From JAVBNT01 sp031551355 (GTDB taxonomy: Bacteria > Vulcanimicrobiota > CADAWZ01), in NCBI GenBank assembly GCA_031551355.1, contig JAVBNT010000012.1, positions 62,001 to 126,000 of the forward strand: a stretch of DNA of 64,000 nt, in the 5' to 3' direction. The notes beneath the pieces are model-generated. The model was given only the letters and a program-made list of their open reading frames with translations. It searched no databases and had not been told where the DNA came from. Both the position numbers and the translations under genes were made by a program. Positions 36,191 through 44,137 of the stretch are shown one piece after another. Numbering within the stretch: the stretch's first letter is position 1; every line of letters begins with the position of its first letter.

Positions 36191-37645
36191 CTATGCCGCG
36201 CCGCTGCGGTTCATTTCATTGAAAAGATAGTCAATGTACATGAACATCGAACGGTCATAATCATAAAGACCATCATGATCGTATATATGGCTTTGTGTTG
36301 TGTCGCCGGGTTTTCGGAGATAGGATTCCACCGCCTGGGCAAAATAAAAAATAGGACTTGATGATGCAAAGGAATCACAAAAACTGTGTCCGGGTTCGTT
36401 CTCCTTGCATAGTCCGTAACTGCTCAGCACGGCGGCAGACTTTTGCGAAGAAAAAATTCCTCCGCCAAGTGCATGATCGAATGCTATCGCCATAAAAAAC
36501 CTTGAAGATACAAATTCCTCTTTGTATGTCAGTACTTTTTCGTCAAGCACACATAATTTCTGCTCGGCAATATATGCACAGGCGCTGTGTGGTGAAAAAT
36601 TTTCTCCGGGAAACATGGAATCTATCGGGGATGATTTTACCATTATTTTGACACCGAAATTGCTGCATAGCTTTAAAACACGCGGACCGAAAGAGCCTAA
36701 TTGGTAGTTTAGAACCGATCTTATGTATTCCGATGATAATTCTGATGCCAGCATCGAAGTTATAATGCTTTCAACGCCGGAAGTGACGTTGTCAAGATCT
36801 GTTGGCAACTCGATCGTCTCAAAACTAAGCTCAGGGGACTGTATCTTTCCTGCCTGAACTTCGTTTTCCTTGTCGTCCGCCCCTACTTTGGCGATTATGA
36901 AACCGTCATCCAACGAGAGCAGTGAATTCCATTCCGATTTTTTGTCCCAGCTTTCTCCTGCCGGGGCTTGGGACTGTCTTTCTGCCGGAGTTGATGATCT
37001 TTCCACTTTTTCCAGTCCGGCACTGCTCTTTTGTTGTGCTTTTTTTTCTTTTATGCCACTCTTTTCCGTTTTTTTACTTTTGGTTTGAGACGGTGGGCTA
37101 TCTTCTATTATACTGCTTTTTTCGCTATGAGCTTTTTCGTTCACGGCCTGCGGTTCATCTGCTGCCTCTTCAATTTTTTCCTGTATTGATGTACCGGCGG
37201 TGTCTCCGGGAGTTTTTTCTATAAGTCCATGATTTTCCAGAAATTCGCGATCATATACTTTTTTCTTTTCCGGTTCATCTCCGCGCAGAGCCTTTATAAA
37301 GTCTGTCATGCGCTTTTCTTCCTGCAGAATTTCCTGTTGCTGCTGGCTGTAGCGCTTTGCTTCTTCACGAAGCTGTTCCCGGCGTTCTTCAGACTGTTCA
37401 TAAAAAGAAAAGTCAAGGTCGCCGCCGCTGCCCCTGTTGTCACCAAAATCCATTCCGCCCATCATGTCTCCGCTGGAGACGTTTGCCTGAGACGACATGT
37501 CCGCACTGTCCATGTTGGTGGTTTTCGATGTTTTAGATGACTTCATCTCCCTGTTTTGGGTGCGGTGAAGCATATTATTTGCCCTTTGGGCATTGTCGGT
37601 AAACTGTCTTATGGAAGGATTACTATCGAAAAAAACGGATTCCAT
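36191..37645 (-). CDS. Protein with disordered N-terminus and degenerate peptidase-like C-terminal domain
   Basis: 484 residues. Residues 1-100 are Ser/Asn/Met/Gly-rich; 75-115 form a Gln/Glu coiled coil (REQLREEAKRYSQQQQEIL); 140-260 are charged and disordered. The last 190 residues form a folded domain: VLKLCSNFGVKIMV, SACAYIAEQKLCVLDE, FFMAIAFDHALGG, IFYFAQAVESYL, DYDRSMFMYIDYLF. This order of strands and helices, with A-F-A-Q-A-like and Y-x-x-x-x-Y/F-L-F end motifs, recalls anthrax-lethal-factor-like peptidases, but the HExxH zinc motif reads FDHAL. I infer a non-catalytic relative; certainty is low. It is followed closely by the 99-residue gene. Confidence 0.6.
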   Translation of the reverse strand: MESVFFDSNPSIRQFTDNAQRANNMLHRTQNREMKSSKTSKTTNMDSADMSSQANVSSGDMMGGMDFGDNRGSGGDLDFSFYEQSEERREQLREEAKRYSQQQQEILQEEKRMTDFIKALRGDEPEKKKVYDREFLENHGLIEKTPGDTAGTSIQEKIEEAADEPQAVNEKAHSEKSSIIEDSPPSQTKSKKTEKSGIKEKKAQQKSSAGLEKVERSSTPAERQSQAPAGESWDKKSEWNSLLSLDDGFIIAKVGADDKENEVQAGKIQSPELSFETIELPTDLDNVTSGVESIITSMLASELSSEYIRSVLNYQLGSFGPRVLKLCSNFGVKIMVKSSPIDSMFPGENFSPHSACAYIAEQKLCVLDEKVLTYKEEFVSSRFFMAIAFDHALGGGIFSSQKSAAVLSSYGLCKENEPGHSFCDSFASSSPIFYFAQAVESYLRKPGDTTQSHIYDHDGLYDYDRSMFMYIDYLFNEMNRSGAA

Positions 37646-37718
37646 TTGAACCCTCGCCTTGTGTATAAAATAGTTCTGCCACTAAATTATATCACAGAGC
37701 GGTTCTATTAACAATTGT

Positions 37719-38156
37719 TTAGAATATATGCTGCAGCCCTCTTCCTGAGAGGTTTGTCAGTATAAAACCACTCATTTCTTCAATCATGTTTTTCCAGGAT
37801 TTTTCTGCTTCCTTGCAGTACTGCAGAGCTTTGAAAGCCAGACTTTTTTTAACTTTTTTCAGGAAGCGTTCAAGCAGACCAAGCGCTTTATGGTAGCCTA
37901 AAATTTCACGCTCTCTAAGGTTCTGCAGTCTGACTACCGCTTTTTTTTCTTCTATTGTAAGTGACAGTGTTTCAGTTCTTCTGGAGTTTTCATGAAGTTC
38001 TTTCATTTGGCTGCGAAGTGTTTTTCGTACTATTTCCAGATAATCCCGGATGAATTTGTCATCGTAATCGTTTTGCAGAAGTTTGCTGCATATAAAGGAC
38101 ATTGATTCTACGACAGACGCTTTTATCAGTGGGTTACCGAGCATATTTGTTTCCAT
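37719..38156 (-). CDS. Small all-helical protein of unknown function
   Basis: 145 residues with a GGAGG site before the ATG. It is predicted to be almost entirely helical, with basic and leucine-rich stretches (KALGLLERFLKKVKKSLAFKAL) and a central coiled-coil-like helix (MKELHENSRRTETLSLTIEEKKAVVRLQNLRERE). No signal peptide or membrane segment. I recognise no family. It lies 73 bases upstream of the 484-residue gene on the same strand, possibly in one operon. Confidence 0.65.
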   Translation of the reverse strand: METNMLGNPLIKASVVESMSFICSKLLQNDYDDKFIRDYLEIVRKTLRSQMKELHENSRRTETLSLTIEEKKAVVRLQNLREREILGYHKALGLLERFLKKVKKSLAFKALQYCKEAEKSWKNMIEEMSGFILTNLSGRGLQHIF

Positions 38157-38268
38157 TTGTATTCCTCCGTTAATGAGTTTATAAATTAATTTTATTTCAT
38201 TGACAGCGGAGGTTCAGTGATCTTGATCACATGTAAAGAAAAAAGTTTTTTGTATGCCCGGCTGTTTC

Positions 38269-38297
38269 TTGACATACAGCCGAAAGTAATGTATTAT
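38269..38297 (+). promoter_or_regulatory. Consensus promoter of tRNA-Trp
   Basis: -35 TTGACA (38269-38274), 17-base spacer, -10 TATTAT (38292-38297), ending 12 bases before the tRNA. Confidence 0.85.
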
Positions 38298-38309
38298 ATT
38301 TTCACGTAA

Positions 38310-38381
38310 GGGGTAGTAGTTCAGTGGTAGAACGTCGGTCTCCAAAACCGAATGTCATGGGTTCAAATCCTGTCTGCCCCG
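38310..38381 (+). tRNA. tRNA-Trp (CCA)
   Basis: 72 bases, no encoded CCA tail. The acceptor stem pairs GGGGTAG with CTGCCCC; the anticodon loop CTCCAAA gives anticodon CCA; the T-arm GGTTCAAATCC is normal. Its 3' half (38344-38382) is duplicated exactly at 39293-39331, marking an integration site. Confidence 0.97.
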
Positions 38382-38382
38382 T
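38344..38382 (+). repeat. attL-like direct repeat (3' part of tRNA-Trp)
   Basis: 39 bases from the anticodon loop to the base after the tRNA, identical to 39293-39331. Keeping the tRNA intact on one side of an insert is typical of tyrosine-integrase sites. Confidence 0.8.
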
Positions 38383-38390
38383 TTAAAATA

Positions 38391-38427
38391 AAAGCCTTTA
38401 AACATCAGTGTTTGAGGGCTTTTTTTG
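38391..38427 (+). terminator. Rho-independent terminator of tRNA-Trp
   Basis: AAAGCC, TTT, AAACA, loop, TGTTT, GAG, GGCTTTTTTT: a hairpin with an inner bulge followed by seven Ts. Confidence 0.8.
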
Positions 38428-38486
38428 TTTTGTGACTTTATCCAAACGCCCAAAATGTGGAAAACTCGGTAGTTTTTGTTTTTAAA

Positions 38487-38515
38487 TTGACTGCACAACA
38501 TAAAAGTTGTATAAT
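38487..38515 (+). promoter_or_regulatory. hicAB promoter with internal operator-like repeat
   Basis: -35 TTGACT (38487-38492), 17-base spacer, -10 TATAAT (38510-38515). An inverted repeat ACAAC..GTTGT (38495-38510) fills the spacer and touches the -10, the expected place for autorepression by HicB through its helix-turn-helix domain. Confidence 0.7.
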
Positions 38516-38535
38516 GTATTCAAGAGGTAAACACT

Positions 38536-38718
38536 ATGACCGGAAAGCAGATGTTAAAACTTTATAAAGAAAATGGCTGGGCATATAAAAGAACTACCGG
38601 AAGTCATTTCATTATGTTTAAAAATGGTTTTGCTGAATCAATACCGATTCATGCAGGAAAAGAGCTGGGAACGGGATTACAGGCAAAACTGCTAAAAAGG
38701 CTAAAGGAGGTAAAATAA
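38536..38718 (+). CDS. hicA: HicA toxin (mRNA interferase)
   Basis: 60 residues, the normal size for HicA. The fold is a double-stranded-RNA-binding-like domain: GKQMLKLYKENGWAYKRTTGSHFIMFKNG, with the catalytic histidine His24 in GSHFIM, then IPIHAGKELGTGLQAKLLKRL. HicA cleaves mRNA and tmRNA when freed from HicB. It precedes its antitoxin by two bases. The module lies between two copies of the tRNA-Trp 3' end and may have been acquired by integration; its AT-rich codons fit that. Confidence 0.93.
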   Translation: MTGKQMLKLYKENGWAYKRTTGSHFIMFKNGFAESIPIHAGKELGTGLQAKLLKRLKEVK

Positions 38719-38720
38719 AA

Positions 38721-39146
38721 ATGTTAAAATATCCGGCAAAATTTGAACCTGCCGAAGAAGGCGGTTTTATTGTTGAGTTTCCTGATTTAGAAGGTTGTTT
38801 AACAGAAGGCGATACTTTGGAAGAAGCTAAAGAAATGGCGCAAGACGCCTTAACCGGATGGCTTGATGTTATGTATGAAATGAATGGTAATATTCCTTCA
38901 CCTTCTCAAATTGAAGGAGAAAACATTTATTATATTGCTCCTGATTCTGACGTTGCAATTCCTATTTTGATAAAACAGTTAAGGCAAAGCAAGGGATTGA
39001 CCCAAAAACAAATCTCCGAAGCTATCGGGATAAAATACCAGGCTTATCAGCGTTTTGAAAACCCTAGAACCTTTAACGCAACGGTAAAAACACTTAAAAG
39101 AATCAGCAGTGTTTTGGGCAAAGAATTGATAATTGATTTTGCTTAA
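38721..39146 (+). CDS. hicB: HicB antitoxin with HTH domain
   Basis: 141 residues. The AAAGGAGG site (38703-38710) lies inside the end of hicA. The N-terminal partial RNase H-like fold (YPAKFEPAEEGGFIVEFPDLEGCLTEGDTLEEA) neutralises HicA; the C-terminal Cro/CI-type helix-turn-helix (LTQKQISEAIGIKYQAYQRFE) binds DNA and should repress the hicAB promoter. Both parts are complete, so the pair should be functional. Confidence 0.95.
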   Translation: MLKYPAKFEPAEEGGFIVEFPDLEGCLTEGDTLEEAKEMAQDALTGWLDVMYEMNGNIPSPSQIEGENIYYIAPDSDVAIPILIKQLRQSKGLTQKQISEAIGIKYQAYQRFENPRTFNATVKTLKRISSVLGKELIIDFA

Positions 39147-39292
39147 TTCTATGGCGACTATTTTTTACAAAATGCCATAAAATCACAGGAAAAGAGATAA
39201 ACGGCAAACAGTCTTAAACGCCTTTAATAAAAGAATAAATCGCTGTTTTGAAGATCTTGATTCATGACTAAATTTTTGCTAAAATATTCTCT
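39147..39292. other. Cassette tail between hicB and the right tRNA fragment
   Basis: 146 AT-rich bases with no ribosome-binding site and no integrase gene. A stretch of frame with several stops gives lysine/arginine-rich residues, possibly the debris of a lost gene. It carries the cassette's right end. Confidence 0.4.
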
Positions 39293-39331
39293 AAAACCGA
39301 ATGTCATGGGTTCAAATCCTGTCTGCCCCGT
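39293..39331 (+). repeat. attR-like duplicate of the tRNA-Trp 3' end
   Basis: 39 bases identical to 38344-38382, here without the rest of the tRNA. It marks the displaced original end of the tRNA gene. Confidence 0.85.
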
Positions 39332-39380
39332 ATTAAATCAGCACCACCCTTTTAGACGGGTGGTGCTGATTTAATACGGG
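39327..39380. terminator. 23-bp perfect hairpin overlapping the right tRNA fragment
   Basis: Arms 39327-39349 and 39358-39380 are perfect inverses with an eight-base loop, and the left arm uses the last bases (CCCG) of the tRNA copy. It is followed by AGATTTTTT. It may be the original terminator of tRNA-Trp before the cassette was inserted, and can also serve the convergent gene at 39394. Confidence 0.65.
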
Positions 39381-39393
39381 AGATTTTTTGTGG

Positions 39394-40035
39394 TTATTTT
39401 TTCAGTTCCATTACAAACTTGGGGCAGCCCTGGACTCCGGGGGTGATTTGGTATTTATTGAAAATAATTACCAGCCTGGAATCGTTGTCTACATAAAAGG
39501 ATGTTTTTCCATCAACAACCGGATTTGCATCTTCGAGATATAACTCCGGGTTTTCCGACATTTTTAACCTGATATGTTCCTGTGCCTTTTCATAAGCTTT
39601 TGATCCTAAAAGATCCTTCAGGGTGTATATTTTGTAGATGTTTCTGTCAAGGACTATGGTCTCTACATCATCACTGCCGGTGTTGCCTCTGAAAACACTC
39701 CCGTGCATGACTACCGACAGATATTTTTCATTGCTGAGAATGGAATACGAGAAGTCTATTCTTTTATTTTTGTAGTCTTCCTTACCTGCAGATAAAATTA
39801 TTTTATCATAAAACTCATTGATCGTTTTGTTTAGTTTTTCTTCCAGGACTTTGTCGTTAACCCCTGTGAAACAGGGCAGTTTTCCCGATATTTTATGTTC
39901 TTTGTCCTGCTTGTTTATTTCTTTTACGGTATAGAGACGTTCCTTGACTGTGCCTCTATGCTCCGAAGCGTACGCAGCGGAAAAAATAATTGCGCTGATT
40001 GCTATTGCCGTTAAGACTGTAATAATACTTTTCAT
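39394..40035 (-). CDS. Secreted DUF3298/DUF4163 (RsiV-like) protein
   Basis: 213 residues from the ATG at 40035, chosen because CTCCTT at 40045-40050 gives an AAGGAG site nine bases upstream; the longer frame would bury the signal peptide (SIITVLTAIAISAIIFSAAYA). The mature protein has VKERLYTVKEINKQDKEHKI, KLPCFTGVNDKVLEEKLNKTI, LSVVMHGSVFRGNT and YTLKDLLG, then SFYVDNDSRLVIIFNKYQITP: the DUF4163-DUF3298 pattern. Relatives include the anti-sigma factor RsiV, whose outer part binds lysozyme. Here there is no cytoplasmic part, so a regulatory role is not implied. No neighbouring sigma factor. Confidence 0.8.
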   Translation of the reverse strand: MKSIITVLTAIAISAIIFSAAYASEHRGTVKERLYTVKEINKQDKEHKISGKLPCFTGVNDKVLEEKLNKTINEFYDKIILSAGKEDYKNKRIDFSYSILSNEKYLSVVMHGSVFRGNTGSDDVETIVLDRNIYKIYTLKDLLGSKAYEKAQEHIRLKMSENPELYLEDANPVVDGKTSFYVDNDSRLVIIFNKYQITPGVQGCPKFVMELKK

Positions 40036-40501
40036 GGCTTTCAGCTCCTTTTGTAAAAATATTAGTATTGTAAAGTATGTAAAATACGGTGCTGATAAAA
40101 AAAAGCCTTTATTATCCTGCTTATTTCCGTATTTATGCTCCGGATAAAGAGCTCTGAAGCGGTTGTTGCAAGCGTTGGACGCCATATTTTTTAAGTTGGC
40201 TGAAAGATTTTTTTATGCAGGTAAAAATCCGCTTGCTAAAGAAAATTAGCTGAATTCGCAGTAGTTATTTTAATATTTGGAGCTGGCAATGAATTTTTTA
40301 AAAAAGTGGTTCTAGATAGGCGCTTTTTTGCTATTTCCTTACACAGTTTTTTGTTACGGCCGAGCATGCAAGGCATATATACTCGATTGTATATTTTGTG
40401 ATTAGTGTTATTATTATTGCAGGTGACAAACAAAGACGCAGCAATTTGCTGTTGCTGCTTGATTTTATGAAACAGCATTGCGGAATAAAAAAGGGGGATT
40501 C
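40036..40501. other. Intergenic region before birA
   Basis: 466 bases, divergent between the DUF3298-like gene and birA. Short frames on both strands have no ribosome-binding sites. A small stem GCAGCAA..TTGCTGC lies near 40438-40460. No promoter of good match is obvious. Confidence 0.4.
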
Positions 40502-41254
40502 ATGTCCGATAGAACAGTAACTGAGATTGAGCAATGGTGGGAAAATATTGATATTGCCGATGAGCTGTTGTCTACGAATACAAAAGCCAGGGAAATGGCT
40601 GTGGCCGGCGCGCCTCATGGCTCTGTGATCGCAGCGAGAAGGCAGACTTTGGGCTATGGTAAACAGCAAAGAGTATGGGCTTCTCCCGAGGGCGGGCTTT
40701 GGTTTTCAATCATATTGAGACCTCCTCATACGGAAGGATTGTCATTGCTGTTTTCATTATGGGTTATGGAATTTCTGGAATCTCATACGGGAGTAAACCT
40801 GGAGCTTTATTGGCCTAACGATGTATACATGGAAGGTAGGAAATTAGGCGGTATCCTTTTGGAAGGGGTTTGTAACGGTTCCGGAGATGGTTTTGTTGTT
40901 GCCGGAATCGGTCTTAATATCAACAATGCTCCGTCCTCTATACCTGAAGAGTTTAATGCTGTGTCGCTGATAAGCCGAACCGGGAAAGAGATTAATCTTG
41001 ACTATTTGCTCGAAGATTTGATTATGCATCTCCAGTTTAATTATGAGACGGCTTCCAACTGCGGTTTTAAAGCTTTTTTAGATGAGATAATTCTCAGATG
41101 CCCAATGATTGGCAAAACCGTGGAAATTTTTACGGAGGAAGGCTCTTATAGGGCGGTCGTTTCGGCAATAGGGGAAAAGGGGCAGCTGGTTATTACAGAT
41201 GATTCCGGTAGGATTGTTGATTTGTGGGCGTGTGAGAAGATTAGGGTTGTTTGA
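40502..41254 (+). CDS. birA: Biotin--[acetyl-CoA-carboxylase] ligase
   Basis: 250 residues from the ATG at 40502, behind GGGGGA. It lacks the N-terminal repressor helix-turn-helix of E. coli BirA, so it is a monofunctional ligase. Landmarks: LSTNTKAREMA, then RQTLGYGKQQRVWASPEGGLWFSIIL, LYWPNDVYMEGRKLGGILLE with the catalytic lysine (RK), and VVAGIGLNINN. The enzyme attaches biotin to the carboxyl carrier protein of acetyl-CoA and related carboxylases via biotinyl-AMP. The normal GRGRxxR loop reads GYGKQQR, which is unusual because its arginines bind ATP and biotinyl-AMP. Followed closely by the mscS-like gene. Confidence 0.9.
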   Translation: MSDRTVTEIEQWWENIDIADELLSTNTKAREMAVAGAPHGSVIAARRQTLGYGKQQRVWASPEGGLWFSIILRPPHTEGLSLLFSLWVMEFLESHTGVNLELYWPNDVYMEGRKLGGILLEGVCNGSGDGFVVAGIGLNINNAPSSIPEEFNAVSLISRTGKEINLDYLLEDLIMHLQFNYETASNCGFKAFLDEIILRCPMIGKTVEIFTEEGSYRAVVSAIGEKGQLVITDDSGRIVDLWACEKIRVV

Positions 41255-41301
41255 TTATTTATTTTTCGGACGGTTAAAATTTTTTGACAGGAGGAAAGTC
41301 T

Positions 41302-43119
41302 ATGAAACTTTTTCCCAAATTTTATTTTAAAATATTTTATCATATATTCTTTCTTTTTACGGTGTTGTTTCTGTTGAGTGCGCCATTGTTTGCCGAGGGC
41401 GGCGAAGGTGCTAAGATTGATCTTGGCGGTGAGACGGAGACTAAATCCGAACCTCAGGCCACGGAAACTAAGCCGCCTGCACTGATCATACCGGAAAATG
41501 TCATTCAGGCCAGGGCTTCCACGGCCAGATTTTTCAACCGTGACATTGCCCAGCTGCATGTAACCATTAACGGCCGGACGCCGGAAATACGCGCCGAGCA
41601 GTTTTCCGGCAAGGTTATTGATGCTCTTAATGTGAATCCGGCCGGACTTGTTTCCGCGGAAAAAATTGAAGGGGCTACAAGAATAAAAATCAATGATATT
41701 CTGGTGCTTACGCTTCATGATGATGATTTACAGCTTGCGGAAGGTGAGAATAAGAGCGCTAAAATAAATGAAACCGTTACTGCGCTGGAAAAATCAATTG
41801 CTGATTATAAAGAGCAGCGAAGTTTAGGGTTTATAAAAGATGCTCTTATTATGATTATTATTGCTGTTTTTTTATTCATGGTAACGACTTACGTAATCTC
41901 TTTTATCAGGAAACTTCTGCATCGCCATACGGAGTCGGTTATCAGAAAGCTTTTTAATGCGTTTTCCGCCGAAGAGTTCAGTTCTCACCATGCGCCCAGG
42001 GTTGCAGATTTTATCAATAAACTTATAAGCGCGCTGCTTTATGCCGCATATCTGGTCGTATTGTATATAAGTGTTATTCTCATATTGAGAAGCATTCCTT
42101 ATACAAGGCCATGGGCTATGGGTTTAGGTCATAATTTCATCCATTTGCTAAACTCTTTTATTATCAGTATGTCACATATTTTGCCCAATCTGTTTATAAT
42201 GGTTTTGATCCTTGTTACTGCAAAATATTGTGTTTATCTGCTAAAAATATTCTTTAAGGGAATTGAGAAAAACCAGATTAACCTTTTGTGGATTGATAAG
42301 GAGACTATTGTTCCTACCCAAAGGCTGACGACTTTTTTTGTATGGATTGTAGCCATTGGCCTGGCATATCCTTTTATACCGGGAAGCGGCAGCGATGCCT
42401 TTAAGGGGCTTAGCGTAGTTGTCGGACTGATGCTTTCTTTGGGTTCCAGCAATATTATCAGTCAGGCGGTCAGCGGACTGATTCTGATCTATACAAAATC
42501 AATCAGGGTGGGGGATGTTATCAAAATTGAGGAGTTTGAAGGTGAAGTCATTTACATGGGAGCCTTTACTGTTCAGATAAGAAATATTGCCAAAGAGGAA
42601 ATAAGTTTTCCCAACAGCCTTATTTTGGATAGTGTGACGACAAATTATACGAAACAAAAAGCTGCCCAGGGTGTCTCGCTGCATACGAAAGTAACTATTG
42701 ATTATGCCACGCCGTGGAGGCAGATACATGCCATCTTGCTGGACGCGGCCTCAAGGACAAAAAGTATCCTGCAGAACGGCAAGACAATGGTCTGGCAGAC
42801 GGATCTCGGCAATTATGCCGTTGAGTATACTCTGGTTGTATGGATAGACGATCCGGAGCGCAGAAAAATTATTCTTACGGAACTTAATGCGAATGTTCAG
42901 GATGTTTTTAATGAGTATGGAGTCCAGATTATGACGCCTACATTCCTGGAAATGCCGACTGAAATGCCAAAAAGGAAACATGTCGTTCCTGAAGAGCACT
43001 GGTATGACGCTCCGGCTTTAAAACCCGGCAGCGTTTCATTTGTTGACGAAACTCCTGAAGATGAGACTTTGGCAGAGGCAAATAAAATTGCTAAAGGTAG
43101 AAAACGCAGAATAGACTGA
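41302..43119 (+). CDS. MscS-family mechanosensitive channel, large type
   Basis: 605 residues from ATG 41302, with GGAGG upstream. A signal peptide and a periplasmic N-terminal region of about 150 residues are followed by four or five membrane helices (about 180-405). The MscS pore helix is SLGSSNIISQAVSGLILIYTKSIRVGDVIKIEEFEGEV, then the beta domain YMGAFTVQIRNIAKEEISFPNSLIL, and a cytoplasmic alpha/beta domain. The channel opens on membrane tension to release solutes under hypo-osmotic shock. The length exceeds E. coli MscS (286) and is closer to YbdG or YnaI types. Ends at the terminator 43165. Confidence 0.92.
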   Translation: MKLFPKFYFKIFYHIFFLFTVLFLLSAPLFAEGGEGAKIDLGGETETKSEPQATETKPPALIIPENVIQARASTARFFNRDIAQLHVTINGRTPEIRAEQFSGKVIDALNVNPAGLVSAEKIEGATRIKINDILVLTLHDDDLQLAEGENKSAKINETVTALEKSIADYKEQRSLGFIKDALIMIIIAVFLFMVTTYVISFIRKLLHRHTESVIRKLFNAFSAEEFSSHHAPRVADFINKLISALLYAAYLVVLYISVILILRSIPYTRPWAMGLGHNFIHLLNSFIISMSHILPNLFIMVLILVTAKYCVYLLKIFFKGIEKNQINLLWIDKETIVPTQRLTTFFVWIVAIGLAYPFIPGSGSDAFKGLSVVVGLMLSLGSSNIISQAVSGLILIYTKSIRVGDVIKIEEFEGEVIYMGAFTVQIRNIAKEEISFPNSLILDSVTTNYTKQKAAQGVSLHTKVTIDYATPWRQIHAILLDAASRTKSILQNGKTMVWQTDLGNYAVEYTLVVWIDDPERRKIILTELNANVQDVFNEYGVQIMTPTFLEMPTEMPKRKHVVPEEHWYDAPALKPGSVSFVDETPEDETLAEANKIAKGRKRRID

Positions 43120-43164
43120 CAAAATTTTTAGCCCCTGATTTGCCGAAACGGTTATAAATAAATT

Positions 43165-43193
43165 AAAAGAGGGGCTGTAGCCCCCCGCTTTTT
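43165..43193. terminator. Bidirectional terminator between mscS-like and HU genes
   Basis: AAAAGAGGGGCTGTAGCCCCCCGCTTTTTATT: GGGGCT and AGCCCC arms with T-runs on both strands, between two convergent genes. Confidence 0.75.
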
Positions 43194-43482
43194 ATTCCAG
43201 TACCTCTTTCAGTGCTTTTCCAGCCCTGAATGAAGGTATTTTTTTTGACGGAATTTGTATTTTTTCGTGAGTTACCGGGTTTATGCCAGCACGTCCGGTA
43301 CGCAGTCTTGCCTCAAAACTGCCGTAAGGAATATATCTTACCGGTATGCCGTTTTTTAAAGAATCTTTTACAAGTTCCCAGAAAGTCTCCATAACGGTTT
43401 CCGTGTCTTTTTTTGATATATCCGCCTTTCTGGCGATCAAGGCTATTAATTCTTTTTTGCTTAATATATTTTTTTCTGACAT
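43192..43482 (-). CDS. HU/IHF-family DNA-binding protein
   Basis: 96 residues from ATG 43482; the longer TTG frame has no site, whereas GGGAG lies 14 bases before this ATG. Features: SKKELIALIARKADISKKDTETVMETFWELVKDSLKNG, then the beta-arm IPYGSFEARLRTGRAGINPVTHEKIQIPSKKIPSFRAGKALKEVL. The residues at the arm tip (GINPVT) are the DNA-intercalating NPxT of HU/IHF. A nucleoid-associated dimer that bends DNA. Length is normal for HU. Confidence 0.93.
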   Translation of the reverse strand: MSEKNILSKKELIALIARKADISKKDTETVMETFWELVKDSLKNGIPVRYIPYGSFEARLRTGRAGINPVTHEKIQIPSKKIPSFRAGKALKEVLE

Positions 43483-43573
43483 TGATCTTTGTATTTCTCC
43501 CAAAAGTTATGCCGGCAATAAAAAACTATTGATCTGCATCTGTTTTATTCCGGCACATATTAGTCCGTAAATT

Positions 43574-44023
43574 TTATTTAAAAAGTTTTTTGAAATTGAT
43601 GTTTCTTGTAAAATACCAACCAACCGTTGCAAAGATGAGCAGAAATACGAACGAAAATACCACAACTTTGCCGGATATCTTGCTTGCTGCCGGTGTTGGT
43701 GTTGGCGTTGGTGTTGGTGTCGGTTTGGGTGCCGGTTTTGTTGACTCAACCTGCACGGCAGAGCCTCCCGGATTGTATGAACCTCCCTGGTTTCCTGAGG
43801 AACCTCCCTGATATGCCCCTCCGCTTCTGCCGGAATTTTCATCATCAGACTGTTGTGTTTTACCTTTCATTGCACTTTCTTCGGCTCTTCTTTCCGCCGG
43901 TGTTAAAGGTTTGTATTCGGCCGGGTCGGGACGTATAGCTGTAAATGCATACGTCTGGCAGTTAACGGCAAATAAAAAAACGATGGCAAACAAAAAGAAA
44001 CTTGTTATTTTTTTATTGTTCAC
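43574..44023 (-). CDS. Exported Pro/Thr-rich membrane-anchored protein
   Basis: 149 residues. N-terminal signal peptide (ITSFFLFAIVFLFAVNCQTYA), a Ser/Gly/Gln-rich stretch (GGAYQGGSSGNQGGSYNPGG), a Pro-Thr repeat (KPTPTPTPTPTPAA) and a C-terminal membrane helix (VVVFSFVFLLIFATVGWYF) followed by a short basic tail. The final helix plus basic end suggests membrane anchoring; Pro/Thr repeats are common linkers in surface proteins. Function unknown. It lies just downstream of the pilus operon but is separated by a terminator at 44065. Confidence 0.7.
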   Translation of the reverse strand: MNNKKITSFFLFAIVFLFAVNCQTYAFTAIRPDPAEYKPLTPAERRAEESAMKGKTQQSDDENSGRSGGAYQGGSSGNQGGSYNPGGSAVQVESTKPAPKPTPTPTPTPTPAASKISGKVVVFSFVFLLIFATVGWYFTRNINFKKLFK

Positions 44024-44064
44024 AAACGCCCCCCTATCTTAATTTTTCTTATTTTTAAGTTATA

Positions 44065-44113
44065 CAAAAACCGCCTGAATCCTTCCTGCCAATGTTCTCC
44101 AGACGGTTTTTTA
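44065..44113. terminator. Terminator after the pilus operon
   Basis: AAAAACCGCCTG ... CAGACGGTTTTTT: a 12-bp imperfect stem with A- and T-runs, working on both strands; on the bottom strand it ends the pilus operon. Confidence 0.8.
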
Positions 44114-44137
44114 CGTTTTTTTATTTACTAAAAAAGG

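Noticed and set aside
38310..39331. Prophage or large integrative element
   Set aside because: The interval between the tRNA repeats is under 1 kb and has no integrase, structural or conjugation gene.
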